A DNA stretch of 64,000 bases from CANQDT01 sp051878935. GTDB taxonomy: Bacteria > Bacillota > Clostridia > Lachnospirales > Lachnospiraceae. Each line of letters begins with the position of its first letter. The stretch's first letter is position 1. Below, in pieces: positions 1-8,698 of the stretch. Below the pieces are notes generated by a model. That model made no database searches. It saw only the letters and a list, made by a program, of their open reading frames with translations, and had not been told where the DNA came from. The translations under genes were made by a program, and so were the position numbers. The stretch covers positions 5,563 through 69,562 of the forward strand of contig JBJELB010000013.1 of the NCBI GenBank assembly GCA_051878935.1, read 5' to 3'.

Positions 1-983
1 GCCTTATCCAATACCTCCGGACGGTTCGTTGCAGCCAGTATGACCAGACCTTTGGAAGTATCAAAACCATCCATCTCCGATAACAGCTGATTCAACGTCT
101 GTTCCCGTTCATCGTTACCGCCGCCACCATAAGAGGTATCACGGCTCTTACCAATCGCATCGATCTCATCAATAAAGATGATACATGGCGACATTTCCTG
201 TGCCTGCTTGAACAGGTCACGGACACGGGAGGCACCGACTCCGACGAACATTTCCACAAAATCAGATCCGGTCAGGGAAAAGAATGGCACATCCGCTTCT
301 CCGGCGACTGCCTTTGCCAACAGGGTCTTACCGGTTCCCGGAGGGCCCACTAAAAGAGCTCCCTTCGGAAGCTTGGCACCAATCGCCAGATACTTTTCCG
401 GATTATGCAGGAAATCAACCATTTCCCGCAAGCTCTCCTTCGCCTCATCCTGTCCGGCTACGTCTGCAAACGTAACACCGGTTTTCTTTTCTACATACAT
501 TTTTGCATTGCTTTTACCGACACCCATGATGCCGCCTCTGCCGCCCATGCTGCGCATCAGTAAAAACATCACACCATAAATCAGTATAAATGGGATGAGA
601 TAACCCAGTATATTCAACAGGAAGGATTGCTGTGTCGGCTCTTTTCGTTCAAAGGTCACGCCGGCAGCATCCAGACGCTGTACCAACAGCAGGTCATTCA
701 CCGCTACCGTATAATAAGTAGTTTTCAACATCATATTATCCTGTGCAATCGGCACAATGATCAGGCGGGAATCTTCCGTATCCAGTGTAACACTTTCAAT
801 CTCGCCATTCTCCAGCATATTGAGGAACTGACTGTAGCTGATCTTCTCCATCGTCCCTTCCAGCATCCTGGTCATCGCATTATTTAGCATAATCGTCATA
901 ATCAATGTAATGATGGTAATAATAATCAACGGACGAATCCGTTTCATCATCTCTTTTGGGTCTTTTTTATCTTTGTTATCCAA
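1..983 (-). CDS. ftsH: ATP-dependent zinc metalloprotease FtsH (5' part; 3' end beyond window)
   Basis: Membrane-anchored AAA+ protease that degrades misfolded and regulatory membrane and cytosolic proteins. The visible 327 codons hold a first membrane helix (about residues 16-36), an extracytoplasmic domain, a second helix (about 122-143), the linker and the AAA core: Walker A GPPGTGKT near residue 213, Walker B IIFIDEID near 268, and the start of the second region of homology (ATNRPE). The zinc HExxH domain lies outside the window. I chose a TTG start at 983-981 because AAAGGAG sits 7 nt upstream and no ATG is near; the protein then begins MDNKDKK. A plausible promoter on the minus strand is TTGCTA (1049-1054) and TATAAT (1027-1032). 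Transcribed divergently from the aldolase gene. Confidence 0.96.
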   Translation of the reverse strand, partial: MDNKDKKDPKEMMKRIRPLIIITIITLIMTIMLNNAMTRMLEGTMEKISYSQFLNMLENGEIESVTLDTEDSRLIIVPIAQDNMMLKTTYYTVAVNDLLLVQRLDAAGVTFERKEPTQQSFLLNILGYLIPFILIYGVMFLLMRSMGGRGGIMGVGKSNAKMYVEKKTGVTFADVAGQDEAKESLREMVDFLHNPEKYLAIGAKLPKGALLVGPPGTGKTLLAKAVAGEADVPFFSLTGSDFVEMFVGVGASRVRDLFKQAQEMSPCIIFIDEIDAIGKSRDTSYGGGGNDEREQTLNQLLSEMDGFDTSKGLVILAATNRPEVLDK

Positions 984-1080
984 TTAGAATCTCCTTTTCT
1001 ATTGTATATTTAGGGTCTTACATGTCATTATAACATTCTGTTCTAAAATAGCAACTACTACTTTTTTTCTTGGCAACTCC

Positions 1081-1108
1081 TTGACTTCCCCGAATTTCAT
1101 TGTATAAT
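1081..1108 (+). promoter_or_regulatory. Sigma-A promoter of the KDG aldolase/kinase operon
   Basis: TTGACT at 1081-1086 and TATAAT at 1103-1108 with a 16-nt spacer, followed by the ribosome binding site AAAGGAG at 1134-1140. Seen directly; activity is inferred. Confidence 0.75.
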
Positions 1109-1147
1109 TTAGAGTAGATAAAAATTGCAAATTAAAGGAGATTTATC

Positions 1148-2110
1148 ATGAACGAAGTTTTAGAGAAAATTCAAAAAATCGGTATCGTTCCTGTCGTTGT
1201 CCTTGATGATGCCAAGGATGCTGTTCCTCTGGCTAAGGCTCTTTGCGAAGGCGGCCTTCCGTGTGCAGAAGTTACATTCCGCACTGCTGCTGCCAGAGAT
1301 GCCATCAAAGCTATGACAGAAGCATATCCGGAGATGCTGGTTGGTGCAGGCACGGTACTTACAACAGAACAGGTAGATGCTGCTGTGGAAGCCGGAGCAA
1401 AATTTATCGTAAGCCCTGGATTGAATCCAAAAACAGTGAAATATTGTGTAGATAAAGGAATTCCTGTAACACCGGGAACAACCAATCCGAGTGACATTGA
1501 ACAGGCCATTGAGCTTGGTCTGGATGTCGTAAAATTCTTCCCTGCAGAACCTGCAGGAGGTATCAAGATGATCAAAGCGATGGCTGCTCCATACGTTAAT
1601 ATGAAGTTTATGCCTACCGGCGGTATCAGTGCTGCCAATTTAAATGATTACTTAAGCTTCAACAAAATCATTGCCTGCGGCGGCAGCTGGATGGTTCCAA
1701 AGGATTTGGTAACTGCAGGTGAGTTTGATAAGATTCGCGACCTGACAAGAGAGGCTGTTCAGACCATGTTAGGCTTTGAGCTTCGTCATGTTGGAATCAA
1801 TGCTGCAAATGATGCAGAAGCAGATACAGCAGCAAGCGCTTTTGATGCTATGTTCGGATTTACAAAGAAGGTTGGTAATTCCTCCATCTTTGCCGGTACA
1901 GGCGTTGAAGTCATGAAAACACCGTATCTTGGTACCCATGGACACATTGCCATCGGAACCAACTACATGGATCGTGCAGTGAATTATTTAGAGATGCAGG
2001 GATATGCATTTGATATGAGTACCGCAAAATACAACGATAAAGGTGCTATGACAGCAGTTTACTTCAAAGATGAAATCGGTGGTTTCGCCGTTCATTTAGT
2101 ACAAAAATAA
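1148..2110 (+). CDS. KDPG aldolase (Eda family) with extra C-terminal VOC-like domain
   Basis: 2-dehydro-3-deoxy-6-phosphogluconate aldolase, cleaving KDPG to pyruvate and glyceraldehyde 3-phosphate in uronate/Entner-Doudoroff catabolism. Residues 1-205 are a class I TIM-barrel aldolase: GAGTVLT, FIVSPG and the Schiff-base lysine in VVKFFPAE. Eda proteins normally end near residue 210. Here about 110 more residues follow (from about FELRHVGIN) that read like a vicinal oxygen chelate (glyoxalase/bleomycin-resistance) domain: a VGINA strand, a repeated beta-alpha-beta pattern, and GGFAVHLV at the end. The open frame is continuous and ends 13 nt before the kinase gene, so the two genes form an operon. 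ATG start with AAAGGAG 7 nt upstream. The role of the extra domain is unknown. Confidence 0.9.
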   Translation: MNEVLEKIQKIGIVPVVVLDDAKDAVPLAKALCEGGLPCAEVTFRTAAARDAIKAMTEAYPEMLVGAGTVLTTEQVDAAVEAGAKFIVSPGLNPKTVKYCVDKGIPVTPGTTNPSDIEQAIELGLDVVKFFPAEPAGGIKMIKAMAAPYVNMKFMPTGGISAANLNDYLSFNKIIACGGSWMVPKDLVTAGEFDKIRDLTREAVQTMLGFELRHVGINAANDAEADTAASAFDAMFGFTKKVGNSSIFAGTGVEVMKTPYLGTHGHIAIGTNYMDRAVNYLEMQGYAFDMSTAKYNDKGAMTAVYFKDEIGGFAVHLVQK

Positions 2111-2123
2111 GGAGAATAAGAAA

Positions 2124-3149
2124 ATGGCAAAAAAAGTTATTACATTTGGTGAAATTATGTTAAGACTCGCACCGGAAGGATATTACCGTTTTGTGCAGGC
2201 AGAATCCTTCGGCGCAACATACGGCGGCGGAGAAGCAAACGTAGCTGTTTCTCTTGCAAATTACGGTTTCGATGCAAAATTCGTTACCAAATTACCTGCA
2301 CACGAAATCGGACAGGCTGCAGTAAACTCTTTAAGAAAATATGGCGTTGATACTTCCTATATCACCCGTGGCGGTGACCGTGTAGGTATCTACTTCCTTG
2401 AAAAAGGTGCCAGCCAACGTCCTTCCAAGGTTATTTACGACCGTGCGAACTCTTCTATCGCAACAGCTACTACCGCTGACTTCAACTGGGATGAGATTTT
2501 CGAAGGTGCTGACTGGTTCCACTTTACAGGTATTACTCCTGCATTGAACGATGAAGTTGCTGCTATCTGCTTAGAAGCATGTAAAGCTGCAAAAGCAAAA
2601 GGCGTAACCATCAGCTGTGACTTAAACTACCGTAACAAATTATGGTCCAAAGAAAAAGCAGGACAGGTTATGGGCGAATTATGTCAGTATGTTGATGTCT
2701 GTATCGCAAACGAAGAAGATGCCGCTGATGTATTCGGTATCAAAGCAGCTAACACAGATGTTACAACAGGTACTGTTAACCATGAAGGTTATAAAGATGT
2801 TGCAAAACAGCTTGCTGACCGTTTTGGTTTCTCCAAAGTGGCTATTACATTACGTGAATCCTTATCGGCTAACGATAATAACTGGTCCGCTATGTTATAC
2901 GACGGAACAGACTATTACTTCAGCAAGAAATACAAAATGCATATCGTTGACCGTGTAGGTGGCGGTGACAGCTTTGGCGGCGGTTTAATCTGCGCTACTT
3001 TAAATGGTTATGATTCTCAGGGAACCATCGAATTTGCTGTAGCAGCTTCCTGCTTGAAACACTCTATCGAGGGAGACTTCAACATGGTATCCATGGATGA
3101 AGTTGCAAAGCTTGCCGGTGGTGACGGTTCCGGCCGTGTGCAGAGATAA
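2124..3149 (+). CDS. kdgK: 2-keto-3-deoxygluconate kinase (PfkB/ribokinase family)
   Basis: Phosphorylates 2-keto-3-deoxygluconate to KDPG, the substrate of the aldolase encoded just upstream; the pair suggests hexuronate (pectin-type) catabolism. It is 341 residues long with PfkB signatures: the N-terminal GGGEANVAVSLANYG segment and the C-terminal DRVGGGDSFGGG segment, in which the GGGD aspartate is the expected catalytic base. Ribosome binding site AAGGAGAATAAG precedes the ATG. A long perfect hairpin follows 19 nt after the stop. PfkB members overlap in specificity, so the substrate is assigned mainly from the neighbouring aldolase. Confidence 0.9.
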   Translation: MAKKVITFGEIMLRLAPEGYYRFVQAESFGATYGGGEANVAVSLANYGFDAKFVTKLPAHEIGQAAVNSLRKYGVDTSYITRGGDRVGIYFLEKGASQRPSKVIYDRANSSIATATTADFNWDEIFEGADWFHFTGITPALNDEVAAICLEACKAAKAKGVTISCDLNYRNKLWSKEKAGQVMGELCQYVDVCIANEEDAADVFGIKAANTDVTTGTVNHEGYKDVAKQLADRFGFSKVAITLRESLSANDNNWSAMLYDGTDYYFSKKYKMHIVDRVGGGDSFGGGLICATLNGYDSQGTIEFAVAASCLKHSIEGDFNMVSMDEVAKLAGGDGSGRVQR

Positions 3150-3168
3150 TTTCTCTCACTCATCCATA

Positions 3169-3230
3169 AGTATAATAAAACATCCGGTATTTGATATATT
3201 CTTACCAAATACCGGATGTTTTATTATACT
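3169..3230. terminator. Long bidirectional terminator hairpin after kdgK
   Basis: Perfect 25-bp inverted repeat, 3169-3193 and 3206-3230, loop 12 nt. The stem core CATCCGGTATTTG is flanked by A-rich and T-rich ends, so a U tract follows the GC core on either strand. It ends the kdg operon and is adjacent to palindromic element 1. Confidence 0.85.
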
Positions 3231-3283
3231 CTCGTTCACAAAATCACGTATCCCTCTGCGCAGGTTGCCCGTCCGGCCGCATT

Positions 3284-3553
3284 TATGTATTTTTTCGCAG
3301 ACGCACAGGCTTTAGAAAGACACACCTGCCGTTTCTATTACGTTTGATTACGCGCCTTTTAACAAAACTCACCAACCGAAGTGTTTCAAATATCTTTTTT
3401 AGGCCGTTTGAAAACGCCGGTACTTAGCTCCTGTACTTTAGGAGCTTACGTACCGTTGCGTTGGAAACCGCGCGCAAGCATGCCTAAAAAAGATATTGAA
3501 ATCACTGACGGTTGATTCAAAATAGTTAACGGCGCGTTTCGTGATAGAAACGG
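3284..3553. repeat. Long palindromic element, copy 1 (convergent kdgK/rfbC intergenic region)
   Basis: First of three related elements in the window (others at 16209-16618 and 33946-34376). Left part holds CGCAGACGCACAG and TTTAGAAAGACACAC (shared with copy 2), then CGTTTGATTACGCGCC and a GTGTTTCAAATATCTTTT segment shared with copies 2 and 3. The centre is a nested hairpin: a closing stem of AGGC (3401-3404) with GCCT (3482-3485) preceded and followed by A/T runs, then GGTAC/GTACC and AGCTCC/GGAGCT stems. The right arm runs GATATTGAAATCACTGACGG to the ATAGAAACGG at 3544-3553, which pairs with CCGTTTCTAT at 3329-3338. The right arm contains the last nine codons and stop of rfbC. No ORF is apparent inside. 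Confidence 0.85.
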
Positions 3554-4086
3554 AACGCCGGATACTCTTTATCTTTATCGCTTAGGACTACTTTCATATC
3601 CTCCGGAATCGGCCAATCAATCCCAATCGCCGGATCGTTCCACATCAATCCGCCTTCATCTGTCGGGTCATAAAGATTGGTACATTGATACACAAATGTT
3701 GCCGTTTCCGACAACACCAAGAATCCATGTGCCATTCCTTCCGGAATATAGAACTGGTTCTTTTTTTCTGCTGTCAGATGGACGCCAACCCATTTCCCAT
3801 AGGTCTTACTGTCCGGGCGGATATCTACCGCCACATCGAATACTTCGCCTTCTGTTACCCGGACTAACTTACCCTGGGGATGCTCCTTCTGAAAGTGAAG
3901 CCCGCGCAGGACTCCACGTTTGGAATGGGATTCATTCATCTGTACAAAACGCATAGTCAGACCTGCTGCATCAAATTCAGCCTGATTGTACGTTTCCATA
4001 AAGTATCCTCTATGATCACCAAACAGTGTCGGCTCAATCTCATATACTCCTTCTATTACTGTTTCTTTAAATGTAAACTTACCCAT
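3526..4086 (-). CDS. rfbC: dTDP-4-dehydrorhamnose 3,5-epimerase
   Basis: Converts dTDP-4-keto-6-deoxyglucose to dTDP-4-keto-rhamnose for cell-surface polysaccharide. The 186-residue cupin shows the family motifs RGVLRGLHFQ (catalytic His), DVAVDIR, and FYIPEGMAHGFLVL. The start overlaps the rfbB stop by one base (TAATG), indicating translational coupling. The C-terminal tail (FRFYHETRR) is encoded inside the right arm of palindromic element 1. rfbD, the final reductase of dTDP-rhamnose synthesis, is not in the window. Confidence 0.95.
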   Translation of the reverse strand: MGKFTFKETVIEGVYEIEPTLFGDHRGYFMETYNQAEFDAAGLTMRFVQMNESHSKRGVLRGLHFQKEHPQGKLVRVTEGEVFDVAVDIRPDSKTYGKWVGVHLTAEKKNQFYIPEGMAHGFLVLSETATFVYQCTNLYDPTDEGGLMWNDPAIGIDWPIPEDMKVVLSDKDKEYPAFRFYHETRR

Positions 4087-5111
4087 TACACTAATCGCTC
4101 TCCGTACATTTTATCAAAATAATTCCGGTATTCTCCACTGATGATATTCTCCCACCATTCTTTATGATTCAAATACCACTCAATGGTCTGTGCTATTCCG
4201 GTATCAAAATGGTATACCGGTTTCCAGCCTAACTGTGTTTCCATCTTCGTCGGGTCAATCGCATACCGCATATCATGTCCCGGCCGGTCCTTGACATAAC
4301 GGATTAAAGTTTCCGGTTTTCCTAAGGCAGACAAAATCGTTTTGACTACTTCCAGATTACTTCTCTCATTATGCCCGCCGATATTATAGACCTCACCAAT
4401 GGCTCCCTTTTTCAAAATCAGATCAATCGCCACACAGTGATCATATACATGCAGCCAGTCCCGCACATTTGCCCCATTGCCATACACCGGGAGCTCCTCT
4501 TCCGCAAGAGCCCGGCTAATCATCAACGGAATCAGCTTCTCCGGAAACTGGTACGGTCCATAGTTATTCGAGCAACGGGATATCGTCACCGGCAGTCCAT
4601 ACGTTCTGTGATATGCCAGAACAAACAGATCTGCACTTGCCTTACTGGATGAATACGGACTCGACGTATGCAACGGAGTTTCCTCTGTAAAGAACAAATC
4701 CTTGCGATCCAATGGCAGGTCTCCATATACCTCATCTGTTGAAACCTGATGGAATCTTCCTACACCATGAATACGGCAGGCATCCAACAGCACCTGCGTT
4801 CCATATACATTTGTCATCACAAAAATACCCGGATTTTCAATCGAACGGTCTACATGACTCTCAGCAGCAAAATTCACAACGACATCAAACTGTTCTTTCT
4901 CAAATAAATCCATGATAAAATCACGGTTTGAAATATCTCCCCGGATAAACCGGTAATTTGGTTTCTCTTCCACGCTCTTGAGCGTTTCCAGATTGCCCGC
5001 ATAAGTCAGCAGATCCAGATTGACGATCTCATCCTGCGGATACTGCTCCACCATATAATGAACAAAATTGGCTCCGATAAAGCCGGCACCACCTGTGATT
5101 AACAATTTCAT
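4086..5111 (-). CDS. rfbB: dTDP-glucose 4,6-dehydratase
   Basis: NAD-dependent short-chain dehydrogenase-type enzyme making dTDP-4-keto-6-deoxyglucose. It has the nucleotide-binding GGAGFIGANFV at the N-terminus, AESHVDRS, the catalytic YSSSKASAD (Tyr-x3-Lys) and the NNYGPYQFPEKLIP signature. I place the start at ATG 5111, 6-10 nt after GAGGATAG. The in-frame TTG at 5126 would extend it by five residues but has no ribosome binding site. The end overlaps rfbC by one base; 22 nt separate it from rfbA. Confidence 0.95.
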   Translation of the reverse strand: MKLLITGGAGFIGANFVHYMVEQYPQDEIVNLDLLTYAGNLETLKSVEEKPNYRFIRGDISNRDFIMDLFEKEQFDVVVNFAAESHVDRSIENPGIFVMTNVYGTQVLLDACRIHGVGRFHQVSTDEVYGDLPLDRKDLFFTEETPLHTSSPYSSSKASADLFVLAYHRTYGLPVTISRCSNNYGPYQFPEKLIPLMISRALAEEELPVYGNGANVRDWLHVYDHCVAIDLILKKGAIGEVYNIGGHNERSNLEVVKTILSALGKPETLIRYVKDRPGHDMRYAIDPTKMETQLGWKPVYHFDTGIAQTIEWYLNHKEWWENIISGEYRNYFDKMYGERLV

Positions 5112-5133
5112 ATTTGCTATCCTCAATCTCTAT

Positions 5134-6015
5134 CTAACGCGTAATAATCTTACCATCCATAACCTGACGTAAATAAACACCATACTGGTTGTTTTTATAT
5201 AATTCGCACACCGGAAGCAATGCCTCCTTCGAAATCCAGCCATTCAGATACGCGATTTCTTCCAGACATGCAATCTTACAATGCTGATGGGTTTCTACTG
5301 TCTTGACAAAGTTAGTAGCCTCTACCAGCGATTCATGGGTTCCGGTATCCAGCCAGGTAAAGCCCTGACCCAGGATTTCCACCTCCAGCTCTCCGTTTTC
5401 CAAATAGATTCGGTTCAAATCAGTTATCTCATACTCCCCGCGTTTGGAAGGCTTTAAGCTCTTTGCATATTCCACGACACGATTATCGTAGAAATACAAG
5501 CCTGTCACACAGTAATTTGATTTTGGGTATTCCGGTTTCTCTTCTATGGAAATCACACGTCCCTGTCCATCAAATTCCACAATACCAAAACGCTCCGGGT
5601 CTTCTACGTAATATCCGAATATGGTTGCTCCCGTTTCTCTGGCAACCGCCTCACGGAGTTTCTTTTTTAAACCATGTCCATGAAAGATATTATCCCCCAA
5701 AACCATCGCCACCGAATCCGTTCCAATAAATTCTTCGCCCAAAACGAACGCCTGAGCCAGACCGTCCGGACTTGGCTGAACCTTGTATGACAGGGCAATT
5801 CCAAACTGATGCCCATCTCCTAACAGACGTTCAAACCGAGGCAGATCCTCCGGTGTGGAAATAATCAGAATCTCCCGGATTCCGGCATTCATCAATATTG
5901 ACAACGGATAATAAATCATCGGTTTATCATAAATCGGAAGCAACTGCTTCGATGTCACCTTTGTCAACGGATATAACCTGGTTCCGGAACCCCCTGCAAG
6001 AATAATACCCTTCAT
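5134..6015 (-). CDS. rfbA: Glucose-1-phosphate thymidylyltransferase
   Basis: Makes dTDP-glucose from dTTP and glucose-1-phosphate, the first step of the dTDP-sugar pathway. The 293-residue protein has the nucleotidyltransferase signature GGSGTRLYPLT, the KPMIYYP segment, and later VLGDNIFHG and EEKPEYPKSNY. AAAGGA precedes the ATG. It begins only 17 nt after the stop of the hydrogenase-like gene with no terminator between, so it may be read through from that operon. Confidence 0.96.
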   Translation of the reverse strand: MKGIILAGGSGTRLYPLTKVTSKQLLPIYDKPMIYYPLSILMNAGIREILIISTPEDLPRFERLLGDGHQFGIALSYKVQPSPDGLAQAFVLGEEFIGTDSVAMVLGDNIFHGHGLKKKLREAVARETGATIFGYYVEDPERFGIVEFDGQGRVISIEEKPEYPKSNYCVTGLYFYDNRVVEYAKSLKPSKRGEYEITDLNRIYLENGELEVEILGQGFTWLDTGTHESLVEATNFVKTVETHQHCKIACLEEIAYLNGWISKEALLPVCELYKNNQYGVYLRQVMDGKIITR

Positions 6016-6032
6016 AAGAAATCCTTTCTATT

Positions 6033-7487
6033 CTAATGTCTATGCATAGAATATTCACAATCCTCTAATTTATCGATGGCTTCCTTGATATTCCGTCCAT
6101 CTGCCTGAGCCAATAAAGCATTCCGATCCTTTTTAGATGGAATTTCGGAACGAAGACTTCCAGGTCCGTTGACACAACCACCGACACAAGCCATTCCTTC
6201 AATAAAGTCAGTAGGTAGTTTACCCATTTTTAACATCAATAATGCTTTCTTACACTCTGCAGCACCATTTCCCTGCGTTACAGTAATGTCTGTTGACTCA
6301 CCCTGTTCTTTCAATGCCTGCAAAACAGCAGCTGTTACACCACCGGCATTACCGAATTTCTTACCATAAATACTTCCCTCCTGGAAGTCATCATTCTCAA
6401 AGTATCCAGGATTTACCTGTTGTGCATGGAACAAAGCATTCAATTCTTCAAAGGTCAAAGCATAATCTGCATTGCCTTTACCGACACTGTCAAGAACCTC
6501 CGATTTCTTTGCAATACAAGGTCCGATAAATACGGTTACACAATCCGGATCCAGAGCCTTCAGATAACGGCTTAACGCAAACATCGGAGAAATGGTAGTA
6601 GACATATTATCAAGCACTTCAGGAAAATGCTTTCTGATCATATTAACAAATGCCGGACAGCAGGAGGTTGTCATCTTCTTCCCTTCCTTATAAGCTTCTG
6701 CCCACTCGGCTGCTTCTGCATCGGCAACCAGATCGCCTCCGACTGCAACCTCATACATATCATCAAAGCCCAACGCTTTGATTGCCTGTTTCATCGCACC
6801 CATGGAAATATTGCCAAACTGGCCTTCCCCTGCCGGCGCTACCATAGCATATACTTTTTTGTCTTCCTGCTTAATGAGATTAATGACATCCACCATAAAG
6901 GAACGATCAGAAATCGCACCAAAAGGACAGTCCTTAATACAGGAACCGCATTGGATACATTTCTCTTCATCTATGACAACAATATTATTCTCATCCATGG
7001 AAATCGCATCCACCGGACAACTCCTCTTACATGGACGCATCAGGTCAGCAATCGCATTATATGGACATGCCTGAGAACATTTACCACATTCCTTACAGCG
7101 GTCCGGATCAATATATGCGCGGTCTCTTGTCATGGATATCGCACCGAAATTACAAGCCTGCTGGCACTTCTTACCTAAACATTTCTGACAGTTATCTGTG
7201 ACGACATAACGGGTAATCGGACAGCCTTCACATGCGGACTGGATGGTCTGCACAATATTTTTGCTGCTGCCGCCTGCCGGGCTTAATCCTCTGGCAAGAC
7301 GGACACGCTCTCTGATAATCTCACGCTCTTTATGGATACAGCAACGGAATTGTGGTTTTGGTCCCGGAATCATTGTATAAGGAATCTGGTCCTGTTTCTC
7401 ATCCAGTTCTCCCGCAAACGCCAGGCGTGCAACGTTATATAACACTTCCTGTTTCAGGTTTACTATCGTAGCATCATTTTTTAACAT
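6033..7487 (-). CDS. [FeFe]-hydrogenase-type protein with ferredoxin domains (group B-like)
   Basis: Soluble iron-sulfur enzyme likely to exchange electrons between ferredoxin-type clusters and an H-cluster. It is 484 residues. The N-terminal third has several cysteine groups, including CQKCLGKKC, CKECGKCSQACP and CIQCGSCIKDCP, for [4Fe-4S] clusters. The H-cluster motifs follow: L1 TSCCPAF near 275, L2 GPCIAKKSE near 320 and L3 MACVGGCVNGPG near 432. The L2 and L3 wording fits the group B branch rather than the well studied CpI type, so catalytic hydrogen production is inferred, not certain. It starts 24 nt after the SpoIIE phosphatase stop, with AGGAGG before the ATG. Last gene of the hydrogenase set; rfbA follows after 17 nt. 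Confidence 0.88.
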   Translation of the reverse strand: MLKNDATIVNLKQEVLYNVARLAFAGELDEKQDQIPYTMIPGPKPQFRCCIHKEREIIRERVRLARGLSPAGGSSKNIVQTIQSACEGCPITRYVVTDNCQKCLGKKCQQACNFGAISMTRDRAYIDPDRCKECGKCSQACPYNAIADLMRPCKRSCPVDAISMDENNIVVIDEEKCIQCGSCIKDCPFGAISDRSFMVDVINLIKQEDKKVYAMVAPAGEGQFGNISMGAMKQAIKALGFDDMYEVAVGGDLVADAEAAEWAEAYKEGKKMTTSCCPAFVNMIRKHFPEVLDNMSTTISPMFALSRYLKALDPDCVTVFIGPCIAKKSEVLDSVGKGNADYALTFEELNALFHAQQVNPGYFENDDFQEGSIYGKKFGNAGGVTAAVLQALKEQGESTDITVTQGNGAAECKKALLMLKMGKLPTDFIEGMACVGGCVNGPGSLRSEIPSKKDRNALLAQADGRNIKEAIDKLEDCEYSMHRH

Positions 7488-7511
7488 AATTTCCTCCTAA
7501 TGTTTCCTATA

Positions 7512-8687
7512 TCAATAATACTGTATCGTGACATTTTTCCCGAGCTTTTCCAAGACTTCCCTCATCTGTTCAATCAGATTCATTCGAATACTGATATCAA
7601 AGGGCAGATTCGGATTCTGGTGGGCTCCGTTAATTGCTTTTCCCACGTAGAAATTCAAGTCAGTACAGGACTCAATGATAATCTTGGCAATCATTGAGCC
7701 TCCGTTCAATTTATCCAGTTCTTCAAAAAAGCTTTCCGATACTACTTCTGTATCTGCATATTGTTTTAACAGCATCAAGGCCCGGCTCAGTGTCACAATA
7801 CCTTCTGTCGTCAGGTCGATACCTTCGATATGTGCAATCGGCGGAATATCCGGGTCCAGATAATCTAATGACGTCTCAATCTTTTTCCCCAGATAACGCG
7901 ACGCAATATTGGCAGTCGTTCCACCACTGACAATCTTTATGCCATCATTCTTCATAAAGTCAATCATGACCTTAATATCCATATCCGGATCCTTGGGAGG
8001 ACCGGTAAAAATATCAACGATTTTACGCTCTATTACACGGAAAACCGATACTGTTGTATCATCTCCCGGGACATGATTATACAAATCATCACAAGCATCA
8101 CTAATCAACAGCGCCATACGTCTCGCAGTCGGTGCTTTATACTGGTTGTTGACTGCGTATTCTGCAATGCTGTCCCACGTCCAACCGAAATTCAGCAAAT
8201 CACCAACACCGGCATGAATCGTACCATCACTCATGATGATAAACATATCATTCTTCTGTACCTGAAACCGGTATTCACTGATTTCTTTTCCTTCAATCAT
8301 TCTCTTGTTAAATGGAATTTTGACCACCTTGCCATCCCGAAGGAAAATGCAGCTCGGATTATCAAATTCCACCAGATAGGCATCCCCATTATGATTAATC
8401 TGTAAAATCGAAAATGTTGAGTATGCCACCTGTCTTACCTGACATATGGGCAGAGTTTTTACGATGGTTTCGACACATTCATCTACCGAAGCACCACCGA
8501 GTATCATAGTACCCAGTATCTTCGATGTCAAGGTCGATAAAATATTTGCCTTAACACCGGAACCCATTCCATCTGCCAGAATCAAAATATCCGCATCCGG
8601 CGTCTTAAGAATCTCAACCTTATCCCCGCACAGCTCTTCATGATGTTTGTTTAAGCTTTTATAGGCAGAATCTACACTTACGTTCAT
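7512..8687 (-). CDS. SpoIIE-family protein phosphatase (PP2C-like)
   Basis: A 391-residue Ser/Thr phosphatase of the SpoIIE/RsbU type. Metal-binding aspartates are visible in ILADGMGSG near residue 38 and in MSDGTIHAGVG near residue 170, with a later GDDTTVSVFRV. A second, C-terminal domain (from about residue 240) with SGGTTANIASR is typical of phosphatases beside hydrogenase genes. It lies 11 nt after the PAS hydrogenase gene and 24 nt before the second hydrogenase gene, so it is in one operon with both. It could dephosphorylate an unknown regulator in response to the redox or hydrogen signal; the target is not visible. Confidence 0.85.
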   Translation of the reverse strand: MNVSVDSAYKSLNKHHEELCGDKVEILKTPDADILILADGMGSGVKANILSTLTSKILGTMILGGASVDECVETIVKTLPICQVRQVAYSTFSILQINHNGDAYLVEFDNPSCIFLRDGKVVKIPFNKRMIEGKEISEYRFQVQKNDMFIIMSDGTIHAGVGDLLNFGWTWDSIAEYAVNNQYKAPTARRMALLISDACDDLYNHVPGDDTTVSVFRVIERKIVDIFTGPPKDPDMDIKVMIDFMKNDGIKIVSGGTTANIASRYLGKKIETSLDYLDPDIPPIAHIEGIDLTTEGIVTLSRALMLLKQYADTEVVSESFFEELDKLNGGSMIAKIIIESCTDLNFYVGKAINGAHQNPNLPFDISIRMNLIEQMREVLEKLGKNVTIQYY

Positions 8688-8698
8688 ACGAAATCCTC

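Noticed and set aside
1171..1638. 155-codon open frame on minus within the aldolase gene
   Set aside because: Antisense to the aldolase, no ribosome binding site; caused by codon bias of the real gene.
6627..7178. 183-codon open frame on plus within the hydrogenase-like gene
   Set aside because: Antisense to a gene with clear H-cluster and ferredoxin motifs; no start site and no recognisable domain.
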